Positions 19,675 through 27,506 of a DNA stretch of 35,281 nt are shown here, one piece after another. Location of the stretch: positions 1 through 35,281 of the forward strand of contig DYGD01000007.1 in NCBI GenBank assembly GCA_020724885.1, written 5' to 3'. A program made the translations under genes and the position numbers. The DNA is from Candidatus Paceibacter sp. Its GTDB lineage: Bacteria; Patescibacteriota; Minisyncoccia; Phycocordibacterales; BOKC01. The number at the start of each line of letters is the position of its first letter. Position 1 is the first letter of the stretch. Under the pieces are notes generated by a model. That model did not search any database. It was not told where the DNA came from and was given only the letters and a program-made list of their open reading frames with translations.

Positions 19675-19803
19675 CCAATGACCGATAACAAATGACCATA
19701 AATCTTTTATGTCATAAGTCATATAGGTCATAAGTCAAACGTTGACTTTTCTAAATTAGGGTATAAAATTCAACTTCTATCATAATATTAAAGAGAACAA
19801 AAT

Positions 19804-20274
19804 ATGTCTGAAAATAATAGTGAATATCTGACTCAAGACAAGTTTGATGAGTTGAGCAAGGAGTTGGATTTTCTGAAAAAAGTAAAGAGAAAAGAAATTG
19901 CTGAGCAACTTGAATATGCTAGATCTTTAGGCGATCTTTCTGAAAATGCGGAATATCATGAGGCCAGAGAAGAGCAGGCCAACCTTGAAGACAGGATCAT
20001 TCGGCTTGAAAACCTGCTCAAAACGGCAAGTATTATTTCTGCTTCCGGAACCAAAGATGTTCTGGTTGGTTCTGTGGTTACTGTTCAGAAAGAAAAGGAA
20101 TCAGATTCAAAAACCTATACTATTGTCGGTTCTGAAGAGGCCGATATGGCGACCGGCAAGATTTCCGTTAGGTCGCCCTTTGGTGAAGCTGTTCTCGGTA
20201 AGAAGAAAGGCGATTTATTTTCCTTCAAGACACCGGCTGGTGTTGCCAAATACAAAATTTTGAGCGTTAAATAG
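19804..20274 (+). CDS. greA: Transcription elongation factor GreA
   Basis: LTQDKFDELSKELDFLKKVKRKEIAEQLEYARSLGDLSENAEYHEAREEQ. Confidence 0.95.
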   Translation: MSENNSEYLTQDKFDELSKELDFLKKVKRKEIAEQLEYARSLGDLSENAEYHEAREEQANLEDRIIRLENLLKTASIISASGTKDVLVGSVVTVQKEKESDSKTYTIVGSEEADMATGKISVRSPFGEAVLGKKKGDLFSFKTPAGVAKYKILSVK

Positions 20275-20343
20275 GACTCATGCTTCTATAACAATTTCCC
20301 GCGCGGTTTGCCGGAAGTTTCTTTGTTGTGTTAAAATGAAGAA

Positions 20344-21804
20344 ATGTCTTCTCTGGATGAAATCAGAGCAGAAAGAGTCAAAAAACTACAGGTTCTTAAA
20401 GAGCGGGGAATTTTGCCGTACCCGGCTGATTCTAAAAGGGATAAAACAAACTCTTCTTTTTTGTCTGATTTTGAACAATTGCTCAACAATCAAAACAAAA
20501 TAGTTTTGGCTGGAAGAGTAATGTCCGTTAGAACTCATGGTGGCTCGGTTTTTTTTGATATTTTTGATGGTACGGACAAAATCCAAGTTTTTTTGAAAAA
20601 GGATGAAGCCGGAGAAGAATTGTTTGAATTGTTTGAACAGGTGGTTGATCAGGGCGACTTCTTGGAAGTTGACGGCTTGGCCTATAAGACAAAAAGGGGA
20701 GAAAAAAGTTTATTGGCCTCTTCTTGGCGAATGCTTTCAAAAAGTTTGTTGCCAATTCCAAGCGAGTGGTTTGGACTGAAAGACGCTGACGAAAGATATC
20801 GCAAGAGATTTTTAGATTTCCTTCTAAATAAAGACCTTAGGGAGGTTTTCTATAAAAAAACTAAATTTTGGGACGAAACCAGACAATTTCTAAAAAAACA
20901 CGGTTTTTTGGAGGTTGAGACGCCGACTCTTGAATTGACTACCGGCGGCGCTGAAGCCCGGCCATTTAGAACTCATCATAATGATTTTGATCTTGATGTC
21001 TATTTGCGGATTTCAATCGGCGAGCTTTGGCAAAAACGTCTAATGGCGGCCGGCTTTCAAAAAACTTTTGAAATTGGCAGAGCTTACCGAAACGAAGGCT
21101 CCAGCCCGGAGCACCTCCAGGAATTCACCAATATGGAATTTTATTCCGCTTTTATGGATTATCAGGAGGGGATGGTTTTCACCGAAGAGATGATAAAGAC
21201 GGTTGTTCAGAATGTTTTTGGCACTTTTAAATTTTCAACCAAAGGCCACGAACTTGATCTTGAGGGCGATTGGCCCAAACTTGATTATGTTGAGACGGTC
21301 AAAAGGATAACTGGTATTGATGTTTTGACGGCGAGGGAAGGGGAAATGAAAGAAAAATTAGACGAACTCAAGATCTCTTACGAGGGCAAAAATAGAGAGC
21401 GTCTGACTGATACTTTGTGGAAATATTGTCGGAGACAAATCAGCGGTCCGGCTTGGTTGATAAATCATCCGAAAATCGTTTCTCCCCTGTCAAAATCAAA
21501 AAAAGATAATCCGGAATTGACCGAAAGGGTTCAGATGATTTTGGCAGGCGCGGAAATGACTAATGGCTTTTCCGAATTAAATGACCCGATTGACCAAAAA
21601 GAACGTTTTGAAATTCAGCAAAGATTACTTGAGTCAGGTGACGTCGAAGCTATGATGCCGGATTGGGATTTTGTTGAAATGCTTGAGTACGGTATGCCAC
21701 CAACTTTTGGTTTTGCCTATGGCGACCGACTTTTTGCTACCTTAATCGGCTTGCCCATAAGGGAAATCCAACTCTTTCCTCTGATGAAACCTAAGGGGGA
21801 TTAG
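20344..21804 (+). CDS. lysS: Lysyl-tRNA synthetase, class II
   Basis: FLEVETPTLELTTGGAEARPFRTHHNDFD; EIGRAYRNEGSSPEHLQEFTNMEFY; class II motif 3 region. Confidence 0.95.
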   Translation: MSSLDEIRAERVKKLQVLKERGILPYPADSKRDKTNSSFLSDFEQLLNNQNKIVLAGRVMSVRTHGGSVFFDIFDGTDKIQVFLKKDEAGEELFELFEQVVDQGDFLEVDGLAYKTKRGEKSLLASSWRMLSKSLLPIPSEWFGLKDADERYRKRFLDFLLNKDLREVFYKKTKFWDETRQFLKKHGFLEVETPTLELTTGGAEARPFRTHHNDFDLDVYLRISIGELWQKRLMAAGFQKTFEIGRAYRNEGSSPEHLQEFTNMEFYSAFMDYQEGMVFTEEMIKTVVQNVFGTFKFSTKGHELDLEGDWPKLDYVETVKRITGIDVLTAREGEMKEKLDELKISYEGKNRERLTDTLWKYCRRQISGPAWLINHPKIVSPLSKSKKDNPELTERVQMILAGAEMTNGFSELNDPIDQKERFEIQQRLLESGDVEAMMPDWDFVEMLEYGMPPTFGFAYGDRLFATLIGLPIREIQLFPLMKPKGD

Positions 21805-21923
21805 AAATAGTGCTTGGCATAGTCAGTCAGGTTTTGGATCACTTCATAGAAATAGAACTTGGTAAAATTAAGAGAGCGTGATGACGAGGTGGGGCAACGC
21901 GCTACGTCAAAACCTAGAAGCTT

Positions 21924-24203
21924 ATGGAAAAATTTAGACCCCAACCAGAAATGCCCCGCCAAGAACCTGCTCCTGAACCGGAGATGGTTTACCGGGCATT
22001 AGATCGCAAAAAAGAAAAAGACCTATTGGCCGAATTCACTCCGGAACAGCAAGCGGAGATAAAACAAAAGCAACAGGTATTGTCCTCTCTCGCGTATTTT
22101 ATAGGCAAGGATTTTCGCATTCCGGTGGAGTTAAACGAACCGGGCGCGGGGTGGCATTGGGATTTCCAAGAAAACGTCATCCGTATTGACCCCAAAGACC
22201 TTTTGGAAAAACCAATGGATTATCTCCGTTTTGTCATTTCCCATGAAGGAGGCCACCGCAGAATCTCCAGAACTGATTTTATTCCATTGGAAGAATGGGA
22301 ACAGCCGGGCTTCGCCTTTATGATGAATGCCATTGAAGACCCACGCGATAATAATTTTGTCGCCGACAGTTATCCCAAGTTTCGGGAGCAGATGGGACTC
22401 GCCTACCAAGAAGATTTGGATTTTGAGGCGAAAGCGAAGCAAAAGGCAGATCAAAAGCTTGGATATCAGCCGCGCTTTATGCAAGCCGGATTCGAATACA
22501 TTAAACAGTGGTTCAGGGAGACGCAGGGAAAAGAATTTGAGCTCTCGGAAGATCTGCCCGAAGACGTGAAAGCGGCCGTCAGAGCGACACTGGAATCGGC
22601 TCGCGATTCATGGTGGAGATATCCGTCACGCCAAGAAGCGGACAAGGGAGGCAAGATAGGCAGAAAAAAAGCCAGTGGGGAGGAAATGATCAGGGAGTAT
22701 GCCCGAACATCTTATGAAATAAATCGCGATGAGGTTTGGCCGGAATTTAAAAAGCTGATCGAATCTGACATGGAAGATCAGAAAGCGCAGGAGCTCATAA
22801 AAGATATACAGCAAGATATGCAGCAAGGCCAGCAGGAAGGACAAGAAAGCGGTGAAGGCGGAGGCCAAGGATTGCCTCAAAACCTGAAAGACAAGCTTAC
22901 GCCGGAGGAACAGCAGGCATTGAGCGAAGCGATCAAGAACGCGGTCGAAGAGGCCAAGAAGGAAGAAGAAAAAGGCGACCTGCCCGCCGAAGCCTCGGCG
23001 CAGGCGGGAGGGCAAAGCGAAGGGCAAGGTCAAGAATCGGAAATCGGTCAGGAAACACCAACCGGAGGTAAACCGAGAGGCGTGCCAGTCAATCTGGATT
23101 CTCTGTCGCAAGAACTCAAGCAGAAAATAAAGGAATATATTGAATCGTTGCCGGAGGGAGAGCAGAGAGAAATTGCCGAGAAAGCCCAGGCGGCGTTCAA
23201 AGAATTTGAAGAAGCCCTGAATGAGGAATTACGGGGCAAATTATCCGACAATCCGGAAAAGAAAGCCGAGAGAGAAACCTCTCAGCCTCCGGAGGCCGAA
23301 GCACCCAAACGCGTGGAAACGAGCCGGGAGCTTCCTCCCGGAGTCGATCCTGAAGAGCTTAGAAAGTACAAAGAGCGGATCGCCAAAGAGGTGAAAAAAG
23401 ACGCCAACGTGTACGAGACAATGCGGCAGGAAGTCTTGCCCTTGATAGATAAGCTCGAAACCGAGTTGCGAGAAATATTTGTCGCTCGCAAAGCGAAAGG
23501 CTGGCAGAGCGGATTTACCACTGGCAAAAGAATTGATATTAAAAGAAGAATTCAGGAAAAGGCAAAATCCGTTCCGGCCATGGAAAGCAAAGCCTGGCAA
23601 AAGCGAGAAATGCCCGCTGAAAAAGATTACGCGATATCTCTGCTTGTTGACCTCTCCGGCTCAATGAAGGACGACGGAAAAATTAAAGAAACATTTAAGG
23701 CGGTTATTGTGCTGTCGGAGGTTTTTAACCGCCTGTCGATCAACTTGGAAATTTTGGGATTCAACGACCGGATATACGAATATCAAAGCTTTGGAGAGCA
23801 GATGTCTAAGGCCATCAGGGAACACATGGGAGGAATGCTCCAGGAAGTCAGTGACACGAGCGACACCGGCAAAGCGAAATGGAATGACGACGGCTGGGCA
23901 TTGGAGCAGGCTTCGGAGCGCTTAGCCAGACAAAAAGCTGATCAGAAATTTTTAGTGGTGCTGTCGGACGGCATTCCGAAAGAATCATCAATGCATCCGC
24001 GCTCAAAATACGAGCTGGGAAAGATGATTAAAAAAGTTTTGGATGAGACTGACCAACATTTAATCGGACTGGGAATAGGCCGGGGCACCGAGCATGTCGG
24101 CTCGTATTACCCAAACAGCATTGCCAATGTGAGGGTCAAGGAAATGGCTGAAAAGCTAGCCGGATTGATAAAAGAGGTCATTGTTAATTACGACAAATTT
24201 TAG
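21924..24203 (+). CDS. VWA-domain protein (CobT/NorD-like) with N-terminal HExxH zincin-like motif
   Basis: MIDAS-type DLSGSM in YAISLLVDLSGSMKDDGK; VISHEGGHRR and downstream NAIEDPRDN; low-complexity Gln/Glu/Gly linker. Confidence 0.85.
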   Translation: MEKFRPQPEMPRQEPAPEPEMVYRALDRKKEKDLLAEFTPEQQAEIKQKQQVLSSLAYFIGKDFRIPVELNEPGAGWHWDFQENVIRIDPKDLLEKPMDYLRFVISHEGGHRRISRTDFIPLEEWEQPGFAFMMNAIEDPRDNNFVADSYPKFREQMGLAYQEDLDFEAKAKQKADQKLGYQPRFMQAGFEYIKQWFRETQGKEFELSEDLPEDVKAAVRATLESARDSWWRYPSRQEADKGGKIGRKKASGEEMIREYARTSYEINRDEVWPEFKKLIESDMEDQKAQELIKDIQQDMQQGQQEGQESGEGGGQGLPQNLKDKLTPEEQQALSEAIKNAVEEAKKEEEKGDLPAEASAQAGGQSEGQGQESEIGQETPTGGKPRGVPVNLDSLSQELKQKIKEYIESLPEGEQREIAEKAQAAFKEFEEALNEELRGKLSDNPEKKAERETSQPPEAEAPKRVETSRELPPGVDPEELRKYKERIAKEVKKDANVYETMRQEVLPLIDKLETELREIFVARKAKGWQSGFTTGKRIDIKRRIQEKAKSVPAMESKAWQKREMPAEKDYAISLLVDLSGSMKDDGKIKETFKAVIVLSEVFNRLSINLEILGFNDRIYEYQSFGEQMSKAIREHMGGMLQEVSDTSDTGKAKWNDDGWALEQASERLARQKADQKFLVVLSDGIPKESSMHPRSKYELGKMIKKVLDETDQHLIGLGIGRGTEHVGSYYPNSIANVRVKEMAEKLAGLIKEVIVNYDKF

Positions 24204-24222
24204 TATTATTTAATTAACATTT

Positions 24223-24633
24223 ATGGCTACAGAAACGAAAAATTCATCCCTTGAAGAATTCCTGGCCGTCACAGCGGGGTCGAAGGATATGGGTTTGATT
24301 ATCGCCAAAGACGAGGGTGAGCTGGAGAGTCTTGCTCGGTCTTTGGACGGCATGGGTTTCAAGCGATCGAAGCAAATAGCCGAGCTTCCGAAACTTCAAA
24401 AAGCGTACTTTGTTGTCAACGAAAGCGCGTCAAAAGACGCCTATGATTTTGCGGTTCAGTATCCAACGGGGCAGGTAGAAATTTTTGATAAAGAACAAAT
24501 GCAGTCACAGTCTTTTTCGCCGGACTACGGCAGCCTCAACTTCGTCTTGTTGGTCGCCAAAGACGATTTAAATAAATTGCAAACGAAGGGCTTCGATCTG
24601 CTTTCCGCCGTGGGCCCGGCTTTTCAATCATAA
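24223..24633 (+). CDS. Uncharacterised 136-aa protein between VWA and MoxR genes
   Basis: Intact ORF, 19 nt after the VWA gene and 5 nt before the MoxR gene; no recognised motif. Confidence 0.75.
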   Translation: MATETKNSSLEEFLAVTAGSKDMGLIIAKDEGELESLARSLDGMGFKRSKQIAELPKLQKAYFVVNESASKDAYDFAVQYPTGQVEIFDKEQMQSQSFSPDYGSLNFVLLVAKDDLNKLQTKGFDLLSAVGPAFQS

Positions 24634-24638
24634 AATAT

Positions 24639-26705
24639 ATGCGATCACCCGAAAGACAATTTAACGCTTTGACTCCTGACCAAGAGAGGCAAACCGAAGC
24701 GCAAAAGACGCCAGAGATCTCGACACAAAAAGAAGCGGTCGCTGAAAATGAAACAAGCGTTTCTTACCTTGGCGTCACTCTTGAAAAAGCAAAAAACAAA
24801 GAGGGTCAGTTTGTTCCCAGAAGAGAGCAATACGCCGATTTCATAGACGACAGAGAAGTAGCCCTGCCTCTGCAAAGAGATGTTGCGGTGGCCTTTCTTT
24901 CCGGCGAGCCACTGCTCGTGGACGGCGGAACTTCTTTGGGAAAAACTACCACTGTCAGAAAAATGGCAGCCGAGCTCGGATGGGAAGTCCACTACGCCAA
25001 CCTCAACGGCCCAACCGATGTGGAAGATTTAATGGGGAGATACATTCCCAACCCTCATAAGAGCAAACCGGAAGACCCCGAGTATATTTTTGCCGACGGA
25101 AAAGTTACCAGCGGACTGAGGCAGGAAGAAGGTAAAGTCAAAATTGTGATTCTAGACGAGTTTAATGCGGCCGCGCCGAACATTCTTATTCGTCTCCACG
25201 AAGTCCTGGACGCTCTTGAGCGCGGAGGTGAAGTGATTCTATCCGAAGATGCTTCCGAAGCCGTCCAGGTCAATAAGGGCAAAACCAAAGTGATTGCTCT
25301 GATGAACCCGCCAGGCAAGGGTTATTTTGGACGCGAACCTCTCGATCCTGCCCAGCTGCGTCGTTGGGTTTATAAAAAATTGCCGTCCGAGCTGCCAGAA
25401 GGAACATTCTCCTATTCAACGGACGCTTTATTCGGTGCCGCACCGGAATCTCAGAACGTTACCCCCGACATGTTCTTGGCAAACAGAGAGCAGGCACTCA
25501 CGCAGGAGCAGCTTCAGGAAATCCCGGGCATTATGGAAGTTTTGGAAAAATATAAGGAATTTCACAAGGCCGCCAAGGAGCTCCTAAAAAGCAGAAAAGT
25601 CGCCGAAGATCAGCCGCAGCCTTTCACTTACGATGACCGCATGGAACCGCGCCGCGTGAGAGATTTTATTTTGAGATTTTACAACGGAGACATCAACGAG
25701 ACCTTTCAACAGGCTTTAAAATATTACTATGCCAATAAGCTGGAGACTGACGCCGACAGGAAAAAACTTGGTGAACTCATAAGGCTGGTGGAATACAAGC
25801 CAAAGGCGACCGAATCTAAACGCAAAGGGTTGGAGCGAGAGGAAAAAGCAGGTGTCACAGAAGTGAAAAAGGAAGCGGCAATACCAGAAGCAAAACTTGA
25901 GGGACCTGTCGCGGAACAGATTGAAGCGGCGATTGAAAAACTCGGCAAAGAAAACGTCTTTGGACCCAAGGAAGTGGAAAAAACCTTTGGTGTTCGTCTG
26001 GCGGAAGTGCCCGGTATCCCATTCTCAGTTGAAGAACTTGAAAGAGCGGAAAAAATGGGACAAATGCTTGTCTTGCGAGTCGATAAAACCGACGATGGCA
26101 AGCCTATGTCTTTGGAAGCCATGACCGGGATCATCGTAAAACGATGGGAGAAAGATAAGAAAGGCGGTTTGCTTAACACGGCCGAGGGTTGGAGAGATCA
26201 AGTGACCGGTGCGGAAGATTTTGCCAAAATCGCGCCGCGTTCCGGTTGGGCGTTGGTCTCAAAGGATTTATTGCCGGATAGCACAAGCAAAAATTATGTC
26301 GAGCAAACAGAAGTTATAATAAAAGCCTTGAGAGAGGGAGCGTTTAAGGACATGGAAATGCCTGAAGAGTATGCCGAAGCAATCAATGAATTTAATGAGC
26401 AGAAAGAGAGACTGATAAAACTAATGAACGAAGATTGGATGGAAGCCGCAAAACAGCTTTCAGAGCTAAAAATCAATCAGTTAACAAGGCAATCGATTCA
26501 AGAAACCATTTATGATTTGGCGATGTACCATGACACTCACAACAAACGTTTATTGCCGAATAGATACACATGGCCAAACTCTCGTTCCTCTGTCGGCGGC
26601 CTCGTCGCTCTCGGCGATTTCGTCGCGCGTGGCGTGAACGGCTACTGGTGGAGGCCCGGCTATCGCGACGACGATGTCGGCGTTTCTCTTTCCCGCAGAT
26701 TGTAA
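24639..26705 (+). CDS. MoxR-type AAA+ ATPase fused to a DGR variable C-terminal domain (DGR target protein)
   Basis: Walker A GGTSLGKTT (codons at about 24924-24950), Walker B IVILDEFN, sensor region ALMNPPGKGYFG. The C-terminus GVNGYWWRPGYRDDDVGVSLSRRL is encoded by the VR. Confidence 0.9.
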   Translation: MRSPERQFNALTPDQERQTEAQKTPEISTQKEAVAENETSVSYLGVTLEKAKNKEGQFVPRREQYADFIDDREVALPLQRDVAVAFLSGEPLLVDGGTSLGKTTTVRKMAAELGWEVHYANLNGPTDVEDLMGRYIPNPHKSKPEDPEYIFADGKVTSGLRQEEGKVKIVILDEFNAAAPNILIRLHEVLDALERGGEVILSEDASEAVQVNKGKTKVIALMNPPGKGYFGREPLDPAQLRRWVYKKLPSELPEGTFSYSTDALFGAAPESQNVTPDMFLANREQALTQEQLQEIPGIMEVLEKYKEFHKAAKELLKSRKVAEDQPQPFTYDDRMEPRRVRDFILRFYNGDINETFQQALKYYYANKLETDADRKKLGELIRLVEYKPKATESKRKGLEREEKAGVTEVKKEAAIPEAKLEGPVAEQIEAAIEKLGKENVFGPKEVEKTFGVRLAEVPGIPFSVEELERAEKMGQMLVLRVDKTDDGKPMSLEAMTGIIVKRWEKDKKGGLLNTAEGWRDQVTGAEDFAKIAPRSGWALVSKDLLPDSTSKNYVEQTEVIIKALREGAFKDMEMPEEYAEAINEFNEQKERLIKLMNEDWMEAAKQLSELKINQLTRQSIQETIYDLAMYHDTHNKRLLPNRYTWPNSRSSVGGLVALGDFVARGVNGYWWRPGYRDDDVGVSLSRRL
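26583..26698 (+). repeat. DGR variable repeat (VR), 116 bp, in frame with the MoxR ATPase gene
   Basis: Hand alignment to 26988-27103 (offset 405): 102/116 identical. All 14 differences are TR A to VR G/C/T. Confidence 0.96.
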
Positions 26706-26735
26706 CTTTGACCTTTGTTACTTGATCCTTTGATT
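26702..26735 (+). repeat. Direct repeat copy A, after VR
   Basis: GTAACTTTGACCTTTGTTACTTGATCCTTTGATT; 30/34 identical to 28541-28574. Confidence 0.6.
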
Positions 26736-26742
26736 CCTTTTT

Positions 26743-26771
26743 AATCGACTCCCTTTAGGGAGTCGATTTTT
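26743..26771 (+). terminator. Terminator / possible DGR target hairpin downstream of VR
   Basis: AATCGACTCCCT (26743-26754) / AGGGAGTCGATT (26757-26768) followed by TTT. Confidence 0.75.
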
Positions 26772-26803
26772 CGCGGCAATTTTTTAGGCGCTTATAGATG
26801 TGG

Positions 26804-26809
26804 TATACT
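26804..26809 (+). promoter_or_regulatory. Putative -10 element (TATACT) for TR-RT transcript
   Basis: TGTGGTATACTGG about 180 nt upstream of the TR; no convincing -35. Confidence 0.3.
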
Positions 26810-26987
26810 GGAAACGGCTAATGAAGCATGGTTCACGGATCATGTTCGCCAATTAAATACACTGCTTACGTTTTTCTAGCGCAGGTGAAATTGATTTACG
26901 GAGTGCGCACATATTTACACAAGCGCGACACGTCCCATTAGCGTGAAGTGCTGTTGCCACGGACGGAAAAACGTAAAGAGAAATGTT

Positions 26988-27103
26988 CGTTCCTCTGTCG
27001 GCGACCTCGTCGATCTCGGCAATTTCGACGCGAATGGCGTGAACGGCAACAGGTGGAAGCCCGACAATCGCGACGACAATATCGGCGTTTCTCTTTCCCG
27101 AAG
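26988..27103 (+). repeat. DGR template repeat (TR), 116 bp
   Basis: Pairs with VR 26583-26698; contains N/D codons (AAT/AAC/GAC/GAT) at the varied positions; lies outside any plausible protein gene. Confidence 0.96.
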
Positions 27104-27111
27104 TGTTGCGG

Positions 27112-27136
27112 AACTCGCCTATTTTAAGGGCGAGTT
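27112..27136 (+). other. Hairpin immediately 3' of TR
   Basis: AACTCGCC (27112-27119) / GGCGAGTT (27129-27136), followed by TT; overlaps the avd stop codon on the other strand. Confidence 0.6.
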
Positions 27137-27502
27137 TTGCGTTTGTCGCATCCAACCTCCCAGCATCTTGCCAATTTCTTGAAGGCGACCCTCGTATTGC
27201 ACGTACCAGTGTTGTTCAATGGCTTTCACGTCTTTCGCTAATCTGATAGTGATCTTTGCGCATTCCAGAGACATGTTGGCTTCGGACAGAATTTCTTTTT
27301 TATGGTGAGAATCCTTAGTGTGATATGCGGTCACTGTAAGGGTCAATACATCCAGCAAAAGACTCTCTGTTTTTTGCCCGATGGTAAACCTGTCCTTTTT
27401 GGGAATGGATTCGCATCGCACATGCCAGGCGACGTATAATTTATATACCGCTTGGAACAATGGAGTCTGGTGAGCAAGCTGTGCGTTGGTATTATTTTCC
27501 AT
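27119..27502 (-). CDS. avd: DGR accessory variability determinant (Avd)-like four-helix bundle protein
   Basis: MENNTNAQLAHQTPLFQAVYKLYVAWHVRCESIPKKDRFTIGQKTESLLLDVLTLTVTAYH...EGRLQEIGKMLGGWMRQTQ matches the Avd/S23-like helical bundle pattern. Start set at 27502. Confidence 0.8.
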   Translation of the reverse strand: MENNTNAQLAHQTPLFQAVYKLYVAWHVRCESIPKKDRFTIGQKTESLLLDVLTLTVTAYHTKDSHHKKEILSEANMSLECAKITIRLAKDVKAIEQHWYVQYEGRLQEIGKMLGGWMRQTQNSPLK

Positions 27503-27506
27503 ATTT

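Noticed and set aside
22626-23111. 161-aa antisense ORF in the VWA gene
   Set aside because: Mirror of the Gln/Glu/Lys-rich linker; low-complexity Leu/Phe product.
25727-26179. 150-aa antisense ORF within MoxR gene
   Set aside because: Ser/Phe-rich shadow of the MoxR coding strand with no family signature.
26583-27103. Ordinary gene duplication or tandem repeat as explanation of the two 116-bp copies
   Set aside because: Random divergence would not confine all 14 mismatches to adenines of one copy next to an RT gene.
26943-27182. 79-aa ORF (MKCCCHGRKNVKRNVRSSVGDL...) as a protein gene
   Set aside because: It is the reading frame through the DGR template repeat; its similarity to the MoxR C-terminus is explained by TR/VR homology.
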